Assembly (NCBI RefSeq): GCF_019207025.1
Contig: NZ_JAEEGC010000021.1
Location: 28,666 to 92,665, forward strand
DNA from: Clostridium thailandense
GTDB taxonomy: Bacteria; Bacillota; Clostridia; Clostridiales; Clostridiaceae
Length of the DNA: 64,000 bases
Direction: 5' to 3'
Part shown: positions 44,466-54,187 of the stretch, in pieces
Layout: each line of letters begins with the position of its first letter
Numbering within the stretch: the stretch's first letter is position 1
Translations under genes and position numbers: made by a program
Notes under the pieces: model-generated
What the model was told of the DNA's origin: nothing
Databases searched by the model: none
What the model saw: only the letters and a program-made list of their open reading frames with translations

Positions 44466-46397
44466 TTATTTTTTTAGTCCATTAACTACTACATCTAAAA
44501 GTTCGTCTACAGTAGATATGACCTTAGCATTTGCCTGATAACAATGTTGAAATTGTATGAGATTAGCCATTTCCTCATCAAGAGATACACCTGATACAGC
44601 GTCTCTTGACTCTTTAAAGCCTGCAAGAAGTGTAGCTTGATTGCTTACCATTCTTTTTGCTTCTTGCTCCTGTATTCCTAGTGTGTCTATTGTATCCTTA
44701 AAATAACTATCCAGTGTCATACCACCAGTAGCATTTTTAATTGTGTATATTGTAGAAGACCCGATACTAGAATCTTGAACAAATATATCTTTCAAATACT
44801 TCTGCTTATCTGTACTGCTATCTACATTTTGAATTTGCATAAGTTTGTCTCTTAGCGTCTCAACTGCTAGTGCTCTCGTACCATCACTTTCACCACTTAA
44901 GTTATTTCCAGCACTATCATATTGAGCAGCTGATTTTATAAGCATAGGGTTATCTAATATAGCTTGATTAATTGTTATATTGGCAGCTGTAATTCCTTGT
45001 TCTGCTTTATCTATGGCATCAGTATCTGTACCATTATATACCGCTGTACTATCCTTATTTACAAAGAAGTTATTTATATTAGTTGATGTATCTGCTACAG
45101 CTGTATTGCTCTGGCTAATTATTCCATTTACAGAAAAGGCAAAGGATTTTGCGAATTTATTAAGCTGATCTTCATATTTATCTATATCCTTCTGTACAGA
45201 TGAATATCCCTTTAGTTCTCCAGTAGGCGGTTGAAACAATGCCAATTGGTCAAAGCTTACTGCTCCACTTCCATCTGTAGGAATAACTCCACTGTAAACC
45301 CCTTGAGTTTTAGAACTTTTATCTACTTGAATAGCAGCACCGCTATTATCTGCCCATATTACTCTACCCTGATTCAACTTATTATATTTATCTGCTGCAC
45401 TTACATAATTAGAATCACCAGGAGCTCCTGTAGGTTCTATATCAACTGTAATCGTGACCTTATTTGCATCATTAGTCATATCACCTTTTTTATAGTAGGT
45501 TACTTTATAATTGCCAGCTTCCCCTGCATTTTGTCCAGCTGCAGGTTCAATAGTACTTACATAGGAAAAGCTGCAAGCTTGATCTGGTGATTGAGATTGA
45601 ACCAGATTTAAACTGGTAGTTCCATCTGCTGCTAGTGGAGGTCTTCCATCATCGCCTACATCTCTATATTTTCCTTCATCGGCGGTGGTTACATTATATC
45701 CCTCAAATTGCTTTTTATCTACATTTATTCCAAATTTATTACTCAACTGATCTAATAACAAGTCTCTCTTATCCATTAAGTCGTTTGGATTATTTTTTGC
45801 AACCTTAACCTGAATAATCTGTTGGTTAACCTGACTTAATTGAGCTAATATACTATTTATATCACTTACGGTATCTTTAATTACTGTTTGCGTATTACTT
45901 TTTATACTTTCAAGCTCTGTATAAGTATGATTTAAATCATTGGTAAGAGCAAGAGCTTGTTGTGCAACCATTGATTTTGAATTAGACTGATTTGCAGAGG
46001 TAGCCAAAGTGTTCCATGAATCAAAAAATTTTCCAATTAAAGTAGACATACCAGTATCACTTGGTTCATTCATAACATTTTCTACTTCACTTAAAAATTT
46101 ATCTCTACCGGTAAATTGTCCATTTACTCCGTTTTCAACTCTCACCTGATAGTCAAGAAAACTATCTCTTATTCTGTCAACAGAAGCAACATCTACTCCT
46201 GTACCCATTTGTCCAGGTCCTACTGCATTATTCATATCTGGCATAGGAAATGGTCTTGACGTTTGAAGTGTAACTCTTTGTCTTGAATATCCATCTGTAT
46301 TAGCATTTGATATATTATGAGAGGTCGTACTAATCGCCTGTTGTTGGGCAAATAATCCTCTAGTTGCTATATTAAAAGTCCCAAATAAACCTGCCAT
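44466..46397 (-). CDS. flgK: Hook-filament junction protein FlgK
   Basis: A 643-residue hook-associated protein 1. The start MAGLFGTFNIATRGLFAQQQ is followed by the rod/hook signature HNISNANTDGYSRQRV; the C-terminal SGVSLDEEMANLIQFQHCYQ is the flagellar basal-body/hook C-terminal motif. FlgK joins hook and filament. The ATG follows ATAAGGAG, eleven bases after flgN. Confidence 0.95.
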   Translation of the reverse strand: MAGLFGTFNIATRGLFAQQQAISTTSHNISNANTDGYSRQRVTLQTSRPFPMPDMNNAVGPGQMGTGVDVASVDRIRDSFLDYQVRVENGVNGQFTGRDKFLSEVENVMNEPSDTGMSTLIGKFFDSWNTLATSANQSNSKSMVAQQALALTNDLNHTYTELESIKSNTQTVIKDTVSDINSILAQLSQVNQQIIQVKVAKNNPNDLMDKRDLLLDQLSNKFGINVDKKQFEGYNVTTADEGKYRDVGDDGRPPLAADGTTSLNLVQSQSPDQACSFSYVSTIEPAAGQNAGEAGNYKVTYYKKGDMTNDANKVTITVDIEPTGAPGDSNYVSAADKYNKLNQGRVIWADNSGAAIQVDKSSKTQGVYSGVIPTDGSGAVSFDQLALFQPPTGELKGYSSVQKDIDKYEDQLNKFAKSFAFSVNGIISQSNTAVADTSTNINNFFVNKDSTAVYNGTDTDAIDKAEQGITAANITINQAILDNPMLIKSAAQYDSAGNNLSGESDGTRALAVETLRDKLMQIQNVDSSTDKQKYLKDIFVQDSSIGSSTIYTIKNATGGMTLDSYFKDTIDTLGIQEQEAKRMVSNQATLLAGFKESRDAVSGVSLDEEMANLIQFQHCYQANAKVISTVDELLDVVVNGLKK

Positions 46398-46408
46398 TTT
46401 ATCACTCC

Positions 46409-46819
46409 TTATTTACGCTTTCCGTAAGAATTATAAGTTTTAGGCCCTTTATTAGGGTTTAGAAAGTTCAACATTTGTGTTGCAAATCCTAAACCCTGTT
46501 TTATTAACATATCGTTTGTAGTTTTTTGAAGTTCTATTTCTGATAAAAGCTTAACTATTTCTCTATATTTATTCTCTAATTCCTTATCCTTCGTATCCTC
46601 TATGATGTTCTTCATAGACTTGCCAGCCGTCAACTTTCTTCTCTCCATTTCAAAGTGGGCTATTTTTACACTGCACTCATGGAGTTTCTTTGAGACCTTA
46701 TCAAGTGAAAATACATCTCGTTTTGTAAGGTATTTAAACTGCTCATCTAATATATCCAATAATGCTTCTAATGCTTTGTGCTCTTCTACAATTATTTCTT
46801 TCAATGCTGCAGTCATCAC
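46409..46819 (-). CDS. flgN: FlgN-like flagellar export chaperone
   Basis: A 136-residue helical protein beginning MMTAALKEIIVEEHKALEAL, as in FlgN family members that chaperone FlgK and FlgL. Its C-terminal half is a Lys/Glu coiled coil. It sits between flgM and flgK, the expected place, with 14 bases to flgM and 11 to flgK. Confidence 0.88.
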   Translation of the reverse strand: MMTAALKEIIVEEHKALEALLDILDEQFKYLTKRDVFSLDKVSKKLHECSVKIAHFEMERRKLTAGKSMKNIIEDTKDKELENKYREIVKLLSEIELQKTTNDMLIKQGLGFATQMLNFLNPNKGPKTYNSYGKRK

Positions 46820-46833
46820 ACACCTCCATATTT

Positions 46834-47103
46834 CTATTTCTTCTTAATGTTTTCAAGAACCTTTTCTGCTACAAGCTTTGCATCTCTTTTATAAGTACCA
46901 TTGGTTATTTCTTTTTTTATCTTTTCTACTTTTTCTTTTGAATTTACCAGACTGTCTTCTGGAGAATAAGTGCTCAAGCTTTTTCCAAGAGATGATATTT
47001 CTATTGAGTCACTTTTCTTTATTTCTTCTTTCTTTTCTACGCTCTTTACATTATTTGAGTATAATTTTATTAATTTGCTCGGATCAACACTATTGATCTT
47101 CAT
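46834..47103 (-). CDS. flgM: Anti-sigma-D factor
   Basis: An 89-residue FlgM. The N-terminal IN(S/D)xDPSKLIKLY and the DSIEISSLGKSLSTY motif precede helices ending in VEKIKKEITNGTYKRD and VAEKVLENIKKK, the C-terminal anti-sigma region. FlgM holds sigma-D until it is exported through the completed hook. It is the first gene after a sigma-D promoter, which would form a feedback loop. Confidence 0.93.
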   Translation of the reverse strand: MKINSVDPSKLIKLYSNNVKSVEKKEEIKKSDSIEISSLGKSLSTYSPEDSLVNSKEKVEKIKKEITNGTYKRDAKLVAEKVLENIKKK

Positions 47104-47157
47104 ATCGATACACTCCTAACGTCTATTTAACAACTTTTTCTCTTTCTATTATTAGTA

Positions 47158-47184
47158 TTATCGGGCATATATATATAATATTTA
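47158..47184 (-). promoter_or_regulatory. Sigma-D promoter of the flgM operon
   Basis: Minus-strand TAAA and CCCGATAA separated by exactly 15 bases, 55 bases before the flgM ATG; closest here to the consensus GCCGATAA. Confidence 0.88.
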
Positions 47185-47321
47185 TACCTGATAATTAAAG
47201 AAAATAGCTTATTTTTACTTCAATTCTCCATTATTTGACTACTTTAATAAGAATATAAACACTATTAAAATTTAGGATTAAAAATTGATACTTAAGTGTC
47301 AGTCATAGATATATATTAAGT

Positions 47322-47350
47322 AAAAAAACAGCCTAAACAAGGCTGTTTTT
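47322..47350 (-). terminator. Terminator of the fapA-che-fliY operon
   Basis: Minus-strand AAACAGCC and GGCTGTTT flank a seven-base loop and are followed by a T-run. It starts within the fliY stop codon. Confidence 0.92.
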
Positions 47351-48527
47351 ATCTTCCTAAAGATTTTATTCTATCTTCATTACTTACTATGCTCGTAATT
47401 CTTACACCAAAGTTTTCATCAACTACTACAACTTCGCCATAAGCAACTTTTTTTCCATTTACAAGTATTTCCACAGGTTCTTCTGCTAATTTGTCAAGTT
47501 CTATAAGAGATCCAGTGCCAAGATTTAAAATTTCTTTTATATTCTTCTTTGTACGTCCGAGTACAACAGATATCTCAAGAGGTACATCTAATATTAAATC
47601 TATATTTTTAGGCATTCCTTTAGAAACTGACTGCGGTTGACTTAATGGCTGGAATGTCGCCTGGTGAACTTCTACAGGAGGCTGCTTTGGAACTTCTGCA
47701 GGCTTTTCCTGAAAACTCTGAGTGTATGCAACCTGTGGCTCTGGCTCAGCATACTTAGACTGACTCACTGGTTGAGTCTTTAACTGACTTACTGGTTCTG
47801 CCACTGGCTCTTCCGCTTCTTCCTGTCCCATCATTATTGCAACTATTTTCTTAGCTGTAGCTATTGGAAGTAATTGCATTATATGGCTATCTACAAGAGT
47901 CCCTATGGTTAAAGAAAAGGATACTTTTACAACAATTTCCTCTTCCGAAATATTATCAGATAAAGGAGTCGTTAGATCACTCCAAACCTTTGATATTGGT
48001 GGTGATATATTTACTTCCCTCATAAACATTGTTGCCATGGATGTTGCTGCTGAACCTATCATTTGATTCATAGCCTCGGATACTGCACTTATTTCTATTT
48101 CAGAAAGTCCACCTGATCCTTCAGCTACATTTCCGTCTCCACCCATCATTAGATTTGCAATTACAGCAGCATCTGGTACCCTCATTACAAGAAGGTTTTC
48201 TCCTACAATACCACTGGTATATTTAACCTCTAAAGCAATATTTGGAACTTCAAACTCTTCCTTTAGATTTTTTAATCTTGTTACACTTACTATTGGAGTA
48301 GTTATATTAACCATCTGGCCTAAAATTGTAGATAGTGCAGTAGATGCTGATCCCATAGATATATTACCTATTTCTCCAAGTAAGTCTTTCTCCACATCTG
48401 ATAATTCTGGCACATCTTCTGTTGCTGGCTTTTCTTGATTAACCGGCTCTTCTGATGGACTGGATTGAGTGTCTCCTCCATTTAAAAGCGCATCTATTTC
48501 TTCCTGTGAAAGAAACCCATTACCCAT
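47349..48527 (-). CDS. fliY: Flagellar motor switch phosphatase
   Basis: A 392-residue FliY. The N-terminal EIDALL CheY-P-binding motif (LSQEEIDALLNGG) precedes a CheC-like phosphatase with two ExxN sites (EIGN and EAMN), a Glu/Pro/Gln-rich linker (about 230-300) and a C-terminal FliN domain (LDVPLEISVVLGRTKKNIKEIL, GSLIELDKLAEEPVEI). In Bacillus FliY dephosphorylates CheY-P at the motor. Start 48527 is taken because GGATGTGG lies upstream; four codons further is possible. It overlaps the end of fliM by 8 bases. Confidence 0.94.
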   Translation of the reverse strand: MGNGFLSQEEIDALLNGGDTQSSPSEEPVNQEKPATEDVPELSDVEKDLLGEIGNISMGSASTALSTILGQMVNITTPIVSVTRLKNLKEEFEVPNIALEVKYTSGIVGENLLVMRVPDAAVIANLMMGGDGNVAEGSGGLSEIEISAVSEAMNQMIGSAATSMATMFMREVNISPPISKVWSDLTTPLSDNISEEEIVVKVSFSLTIGTLVDSHIMQLLPIATAKKIVAIMMGQEEAEEPVAEPVSQLKTQPVSQSKYAEPEPQVAYTQSFQEKPAEVPKQPPVEVHQATFQPLSQPQSVSKGMPKNIDLILDVPLEISVVLGRTKKNIKEILNLGTGSLIELDKLAEEPVEILVNGKKVAYGEVVVVDENFGVRITSIVSNEDRIKSLGR

Positions 48528-49515
48528 AATTTTCCACATCCTTATCTATAATATCTAGTATTTCAACACCCATATTTTTGCCTAGTATTCCAGGCTTTCC
48601 ATAGAAATATGGCTCATCTTCCACTACCAATTTAACAGGACTGCTTGTTTTTTCATTCAACGTTACCACGTCACCTACACCAAGTTTTAAAAATTCATCT
48701 ACAGTAAGACTTGCACTTCCAAGCACAGCAGTGAGTTTTACATCAATTATATTAAGTCTTTCTCTTAACTGTTCTCTTGAAGACTGCAATACATCTTCAT
48801 CACTCTCCTGGAACCAATACTGTACGACCAATTTATCCAGCACCTTCTCGATACTTAAATATGGTATACATATATTTATAAATGTACTACTTTTCCCCAT
48901 TTCAACCGAAAAAGTAATCAGTGCTACCGGCTCATTAGGTGCTAAGGTTTGGTTTAACGCTGGATTAGTTTCAAGTCCCTCTATTTCTGGATGAACCTCA
49001 AGTACATCTTCCCAGGCAAGTTTTAAATTATATATAAGTCCTGAGTTTACAACTTTTATAATATTCTTATCTATATCTGTAAATTCTCTATTCTTAATCT
49101 TGCCCATTCCACTTCCTCCAAGTAACACATCTATTACCTGGAAAACAAAAGCCGGATTAGTTTCAAATAGTACAGAACCACTTAAAGGCGGCATCCTAAA
49201 TACTGTTAATATAGTTGGATTTGGAACTGAATGAATGAATTCTTCATAGGTTATTTGCTGTACAGATTCTATTTTTACTTTTACATTCATCCTAACCTGT
49301 GCAGTTAAATAGTTAGAAATTATTCTGGCATAATTGTCGTGAATAAGTTCTAAAGTCCTTATATGGTCCTTTGAAAATTTTTGTGGACTTCTAAAATCAT
49401 ATGGTTTTACTTTTTGTTTTTCTTCTTCTTTGGGCACTTCATCTGGAGAAAGTTCTCCAGCGGATAAGGCAGCTAAAAGGGCATCTATTTCACTCTGTGA
49501 CAATACATCTGCCAT
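48520..49515 (-). CDS. fliM: Flagellar motor switch protein FliM
   Basis: A 331-residue C-ring protein. The N-terminal EIDALL motif (VLSQSEIDALLAAL) binds CheY-P; the FliM middle domain (LELIHDNYARIISNYLTAQVRM, TILTVFRMPPLSGSVLFE, DVLLGGSGMG) and a C-terminal SpoA/FliN-like domain (VKLTAVLGSASLTVDEFLKLGVGDVV) follow. It controls rotation direction with FliG and FliY. It begins 36 bases after a cheW gene. Confidence 0.96.
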   Translation of the reverse strand: MADVLSQSEIDALLAALSAGELSPDEVPKEEEKQKVKPYDFRSPQKFSKDHIRTLELIHDNYARIISNYLTAQVRMNVKVKIESVQQITYEEFIHSVPNPTILTVFRMPPLSGSVLFETNPAFVFQVIDVLLGGSGMGKIKNREFTDIDKNIIKVVNSGLIYNLKLAWEDVLEVHPEIEGLETNPALNQTLAPNEPVALITFSVEMGKSSTFINICIPYLSIEKVLDKLVVQYWFQESDEDVLQSSREQLRERLNIIDVKLTAVLGSASLTVDEFLKLGVGDVVTLNEKTSSPVKLVVEDEPYFYGKPGILGKNMGVEILDIIDKDVENYG

Positions 49516-49550
49516 TATTTTCCCTCATTTCTAAATGTTTAGTGCAATTT

Positions 49551-49949
49551 CTAACTAGAAAGCAGTTTATCAATATCTATTAGTGTTACTATTCTGTCTT
49601 TAAAATTTATAACTCCCTCAATATAAGCTTTCTTTCCATCACTAATTTTTTCAATTAATTCTTCTTCAACATCTAATACTTCATCAACCTGATCTACAGT
49701 AATTCCCACTAATTCATCTTCCATTTCAAGTATAATTATATTGTTTTGCTTTTCATCTTGTTTTGGAGTACCTAATAAAAGGTTTATATCTAAAAGTGAA
49801 ATCACATTTCCTCTTAAATTTATAAGACCTTTTATATGGGCCGGCGCCTTTGGAACCTTCGTTATTTCCATTGCATCATTTATACTTTGAACCTTTCCAG
49901 TTTCCACTGCAAACTGTTCTTCATTTAGCTTAAATATAACAACCTGCAT
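49551..49949 (-). CDS. cheW: Chemotaxis coupling protein CheW, second copy
   Basis: A 132-residue CheW domain (MQVVIFKLNEEQFAVETGKV, HIKGLINLRGNVISLLDINLLLG, EDELVGITVDQVDEVLDV, GVINFKDRIVTLIDIDKLLSS) joining receptors to CheA. The start at 49949 follows GGAGGTGA; an earlier in-frame TTG lies inside the ribosome site. It is separated from cheY by 377 bases that contain a MITE-like repeat. Confidence 0.93.
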   Translation of the reverse strand: MQVVIFKLNEEQFAVETGKVQSINDAMEITKVPKAPAHIKGLINLRGNVISLLDINLLLGTPKQDEKQNNIIILEMEDELVGITVDQVDEVLDVEEELIEKISDGKKAYIEGVINFKDRIVTLIDIDKLLSS

Positions 49950-50061
49950 GGTTGTCACCTCCAAAATATTTTTCGTATAAAATTTTAATATCTTTAGTAA
50001 AACTTTTAAATAGTTTAATAATTGTTATTTTTATATTAAACAATATATTAAATTTTTATAA
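49950..50061. other. Gene-free AT-rich stretch before the repeat
   Basis: Part of the 377-base gap between the second cheW and cheY. It holds the cheW ribosome site GGAGGTGA and otherwise only AT-rich sequence with no gene or clear signal. Confidence 0.5.
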
Positions 50062-50297
50062 GAGGACAATTGACAGAGGACAGAGGACAATGAATGTGAG
50101 TTTTCTTCCTTACGTCAGAAAACTAATTTATTTCTTATGAATTAGTTTCACTAAAGTGAAACTTCATCGGTTTAATTAATCATAGCTTAATTAAACCTTA
50201 TTTACCGAAGGTAAAACTAAATTAAAGATTTTTCGTAGTGTAATGGAGAAAAATCCTCCTTCACTCACTGTCCATTGTCCTCTGTCCTCTGTCCTCT
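50062..50297. repeat. MITE-like repeat, copy B2, inside the che operon
   Basis: Ends GAGGACAATTGACAGAGGAC and GTCCTCTGTCCTC form imperfect terminal inverted repeats; inner features TTTTCTTCCTTACGTCAGAAA and GGAGAAAAATCCTCC are shared with B1 in the opposite orientation. It contains additional small palindromes and no gene. It separates cheY from the second cheW in the operon. Confidence 0.8.
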
Positions 50298-50326
50298 TAA
50301 AAATAATATGACCTATTATTTTTACA

Positions 50327-50686
50327 TTATCCAGTAATTTTCTTTATTGCTTCAAGTACTCTATCTGGCTGAAACGGTTTTACTATAAAGTCTCTTGCTC
50401 CAGCCTTTATAGCATCCATAACCATTGTCTGTTGTCCCATTGCAGAACACATTATTATTTTTGCTCCTGGGTCAAATGCTTTTATAGCTTTTACTGCTTC
50501 TATACCGTCCATGTCTGGCATAGTTATATCCATGGTTACTACATCTGGTTTTTCCTTTTTATATAATTCCACAGCTTTTAATCCGTTATTTGCTTCTCCA
50601 ACTACTTCAAATCCATTCTTTTCTAATATGTCCTTTATCATCATTCTCATAAAAGCAGCATCGTCAACAATTAATATTTTAGCCAT
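50327..50686 (-). CDS. cheY: Chemotaxis response regulator CheY
   Basis: A 119-residue single receiver domain. Asp8-Asp9, phosphorylation site Asp53 (VVTMDITMPDMDG), the Thr/Ser position (MCSAMGQQ) and Lys (FIVKPFQPD) are all visible. Phospho-CheY binds FliM/FliY and, as in Bacillus, favours smooth runs. Cotranscribed after cheC. Confidence 0.96.
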   Translation of the reverse strand: MAKILIVDDAAFMRMMIKDILEKNGFEVVGEANNGLKAVELYKKEKPDVVTMDITMPDMDGIEAVKAIKAFDPGAKIIMCSAMGQQTMVMDAIKAGARDFIVKPFQPDRVLEAIKKITG

Positions 50687-50721
50687 TTTATTCCCTCCAA
50701 ATTTCTTTACTCCTAATGTTA

Positions 50722-51321
50722 TTAAAATACGCCTAGTGTGCTTAGCATCTTTTCTAATGACCCAGGCATTGGTACATAATAAAAATGTCCTTTAATTTCT
50801 TCATTATCTTGTACAAACATCGTTTCTATGTCAAGTACATAATCATCAAACTGTCCTGATTCAATAAATGTTGTAGAAAGTATAGCCCCAAGCATATCAT
50901 AGGTTACTGCCGGAACAGAAGGCGTTATACTTAGCCCAGTAAACTTTGAAATTGCATTCATATATGAAGTAGAAACTATATTTCCTATTTCCTGTACAAC
51001 TGAATTTCCCATTTCACTTAGATATTCTTCTTTTTGCCCTGTTAATCTTTCAACTAATGTCAAGGCAGTTTCCTTATCAAACACGAATAATATATTTCCT
51101 GGAGTATCTCCAAGTACTCTAACAATAACTCCTACAACTATTTCATCTCCACCTATACTGGAGAAAATATCATCAAATGGTACTATATTTATTGCGGGCA
51201 CTGTCATGTCTATCTTGTTATTTACTAACTGTGATAGAGCTGTTGCTGCATTGCCTGTACCTATATTGCCTACTTCTCTTAATGCATCAAGCTGCATCGC
51301 CGTAAGATCTTGATAGGTCAT
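50722..51321 (-). CDS. cheC: CheY-P phosphatase and adaptation protein CheC
   Basis: A 199-residue CheC. Two phosphatase helices are visible with EVGN (LDALREVGNIGTGNAATALS) and EIGN (VVQEIGNIVSTSYMNAIS). In Bacillus it dephosphorylates CheY-P and binds CheD, which is also encoded here. The ATG follows GGAGGTAAAAGGG. It starts 13 bases after cheA ends. Confidence 0.95.
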   Translation of the reverse strand: MTYQDLTAMQLDALREVGNIGTGNAATALSQLVNNKIDMTVPAINIVPFDDIFSSIGGDEIVVGVIVRVLGDTPGNILFVFDKETALTLVERLTGQKEEYLSEMGNSVVQEIGNIVSTSYMNAISKFTGLSITPSVPAVTYDMLGAILSTTFIESGQFDDYVLDIETMFVQDNEEIKGHFYYVPMPGSLEKMLSTLGVF

Positions 51322-51334
51322 CCCTTTTACCTCC

Positions 51335-53392
51335 TTACACTAAAGCAGCAACATCTAATATTAATGTTACTAGCCCATCTCCTAGTATAGTTGCTCCTAT
51401 ATATTCTTTCAAGCCTTGCAATGTCTTTCCGAGTGGTTTTATAACAATTTCTTTTTGACCAAATAATCCATCTACCATTAATCCTACAGTCTTTTCTCCA
51501 ACCTTAACTATTACTATATAGTTTTTCTGAGCATTAGATTTTTCAAGATCTAATCTCTTGTGGAGTCTTATAAGTGGTATTACATTTCCATTATAGATTA
51601 TAACTTCTTTATTGTTAGTTTTCTTCACTAAATCATCACTATAGTCAATAACCCTGTCAATATAACCTAAGGATATAGCCATAGTTTCTTCTCCTACTTT
51701 CACAAGTAAAGCTTGAATTATCTGAAGTGTAAGTGGGAGTCTTATTATAAAGCTTGATCCTTTATCTTTTTCACTTATTACATCTACTGTTCCTCCAAGA
51801 GCTGATATTTTTGTTTTTACAACATCCATACCAACGCCTCTACCGGAAATATCTGTTACCTGCTCATTTGTACTAAAGCCCTGCATAAATATTAAGTTTC
51901 TAATATCATTGTCTGACATACCTTCTGTATTTATGCCTAATTTCTCAGCTTTTGCTTTTACTTTATCTACTGGGATTCCTGATCCATCATCTTCAACTTT
52001 AATTACAGCTTTTGTGCCTTCTTGATAAGCTATTAATTTTATTTTTCCTACAAGATCTTTTTCTTTTAAAATTCTTTCTTCCTTAGGTTCTATACCATGA
52101 TCAGCAGCATTTCTTATTAAATGAATAAGCGGTTCTCCTATTTCATCTATTACAGTTCTATCAAGTTCTGTATCTGCCCCTTGGATTATAAGCTCCATTT
52201 CTTTTCCAAGTTCTACTGATAAATCTCTTATCATCCTTGGGAATCTATTGAATACTGTATCGAGTGGAAGCATTCTTATTTTCATAACTAGATCTTGAAG
52301 ATCAGAAGTAGTTCTTGCAACTTGTTCTAGGGTTTCATTTAAATCTCCTAGTCTATAATTAGTGCTTATCTGCTCTAATCTTGTCCTGTGAATAACTAAT
52401 TCTGATACCATATTCATAAACTTGTCTAATCTATCTAAGTCAACTCTTACAGATTGATGAGTCTTCTTATGAGCTTCTTTTTGAGGCGTTTTGCTAGTCT
52501 TTACTTGTCCTAAATCTGAAGCTGGTTTTGGCTCTATAGTCTTAGTTTCTTTCTTTTCAACCTTAGCCTTTACTTCTTTTACATTTACCTCTTCAATTTT
52601 TTTCGCTTGTTCTGCCTTTACATCTACATTATCGATTATAACTTTCTCTACTTCAGATATATTTATTAAAATATCATATATTTCTTCTTTTTTCTTAGTC
52701 GATAAAAATACTAAGTCTATTTCATAATCAAAATTTTCATTTTCTATATCCTCTGTGTTTGGTATAGATTTTATTATTTCACCGCAATCTTCAAGATTTT
52801 TAAATATCAAAAATGCTCTTGCAGATTTTAATAACGTATCTGGGCTTAAAAATATTTTCAATGCAAAAGACTCATATCCTCTGTCTTTAGCTTGCTTAAC
52901 TATATTTATATCATATTCATTCAATTCTATGGAAGAGTCTATTTTTCCATTTTCCTGATTATCATCAATTTCTTTTTCCGAGGTAGCTTCATTCTCTTCA
53001 ATTTTCTCTTCTTTTCCGTCAGCAATAGATTCAAGCTCATTTATTATTTCTTCTACTGATATCTGCTCATCTACCCCATCAGATATGTTGTTCACCATTT
53101 GCTCAAGGGTATCAAGGCATTTGAACAGCACAGTAACAACCTTTTGAGTTACTCTAAGGTGACCTTCTCTAAATTCTGATAAAACATCTTCCATTTTATG
53201 AGTAAGTTCTGCCATTTCATTAAATCCCATTGTAGCTGCCATTCCCTTGATTGTATGAGCTACTCTGAATATTTCATTTAATTTATCTATATCATCTGGC
53301 TCTTGTTCAAGTTGAAGTAGCGAATCATTTAGAGTTTGCAAGTTATCCATAGATTCTTCTAAGAACATAGATAAATACTGTGATGTATCCAT
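51335..53392 (-). CDS. cheA: Chemotaxis histidine kinase CheA
   Basis: A 685-residue kinase. P1 carries phosphorylation His46 (VAHTIKGMAATMGF); a Glu/Lys-rich linker and P2 region (about 110-300) follow, then the P3 dimerisation helices (LDRLDKFMNMVSELVIHR), P4 ATPase motifs (LIRNAADHGIEP N-box, VEDDGSGIP, GRGVGMDVVK, GSSFIIRLPLTL) and the P5 CheW-like domain. Central kinase of the cheB-cheR-cheA group. Confidence 0.97.
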   Translation of the reverse strand: MDTSQYLSMFLEESMDNLQTLNDSLLQLEQEPDDIDKLNEIFRVAHTIKGMAATMGFNEMAELTHKMEDVLSEFREGHLRVTQKVVTVLFKCLDTLEQMVNNISDGVDEQISVEEIINELESIADGKEEKIEENEATSEKEIDDNQENGKIDSSIELNEYDINIVKQAKDRGYESFALKIFLSPDTLLKSARAFLIFKNLEDCGEIIKSIPNTEDIENENFDYEIDLVFLSTKKKEEIYDILINISEVEKVIIDNVDVKAEQAKKIEEVNVKEVKAKVEKKETKTIEPKPASDLGQVKTSKTPQKEAHKKTHQSVRVDLDRLDKFMNMVSELVIHRTRLEQISTNYRLGDLNETLEQVARTTSDLQDLVMKIRMLPLDTVFNRFPRMIRDLSVELGKEMELIIQGADTELDRTVIDEIGEPLIHLIRNAADHGIEPKEERILKEKDLVGKIKLIAYQEGTKAVIKVEDDGSGIPVDKVKAKAEKLGINTEGMSDNDIRNLIFMQGFSTNEQVTDISGRGVGMDVVKTKISALGGTVDVISEKDKGSSFIIRLPLTLQIIQALLVKVGEETMAISLGYIDRVIDYSDDLVKKTNNKEVIIYNGNVIPLIRLHKRLDLEKSNAQKNYIVIVKVGEKTVGLMVDGLFGQKEIVIKPLGKTLQGLKEYIGATILGDGLVTLILDVAALV

Positions 53393-53407
53393 TTATAAAT
53401 TCCCTCC

Positions 53408-54175
53408 TTATAGCTTCCTATATATAAATGTAGAAGCTTTTTCAAAGCCATAGTCTTTATAATTATATATACTTTCAGTAGCTCCCACAAATAGTAATCC
53501 ACCTTTTTTTAACGATTGACTAAATTTTTTATATATTGCATCCTTTACATCTTGATTAAAATATATTACCACATTTCTGCATACAATTAAATCAAAATCT
53601 TTTTCATAATTTTCTAGTATTAAGTCATGTTTCTTAAATGTAACCATATTTTTTATCTTAGGACTTATAATATATTTATCACCTTGTACAGTGAAATATT
53701 TATTTATATAATCCTGTTTAACATTTTTAATTTCAGATACAACATATTCTCCTTTCTTTGCTTTTTCCAATATAGTGCTGTCAATATCTGTAGCAATTAT
53801 TTTATGACTCACACTTGGTGAAAGTTCATTTAGATACATTGCTATAGAATAAGGCTCAGCTCCAATAGAACAAGCCGCACTCCATATTTTTATAGAACTT
53901 CTGTTCTTTAGAAGTTCATCCCTTAATTTAGCTTTTAAGTCTTCAAAGATTTCTGGATTTCTAAAAAACTCAGAAACATTTATGGTTATGAAATCAAGAA
54001 ATTTTTGTCTCTGAGATTGATCCTTTTTCAAAAGCGCTACGTACTCATCTATAGTTCCTACGCCCACCCTTGCCATCAAACTGTTTATTCTTCTATGAAG
54101 CTGATTTGATTTATAAGCAGACAAATTAATACCAAAATCTTTAAGAACCCACTGCTCAAATTGCAACATATCCAT
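53408..54175 (-). CDS. cheR: Chemotaxis protein methyltransferase CheR
   Basis: A 255-residue SAM-dependent enzyme that methylates receptor glutamates. The helical N-domain precedes VSEFFRNPEIFEDL, the SAM-binding IWSAACSIGAEPYSIAM, ATDID, CRNVVIYFNQ and GLLFVGATESI. It lies 15 bases after cheA's upstream partner cheB and 15 bases before cheA. Confidence 0.96.
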   Translation of the reverse strand: MDMLQFEQWVLKDFGINLSAYKSNQLHRRINSLMARVGVGTIDEYVALLKKDQSQRQKFLDFITINVSEFFRNPEIFEDLKAKLRDELLKNRSSIKIWSAACSIGAEPYSIAMYLNELSPSVSHKIIATDIDSTILEKAKKGEYVVSEIKNVKQDYINKYFTVQGDKYIISPKIKNMVTFKKHDLILENYEKDFDLIVCRNVVIYFNQDVKDAIYKKFSQSLKKGGLLFVGATESIYNYKDYGFEKASTFIYRKL

Positions 54176-54187
54176 AAGCTTTACCCC

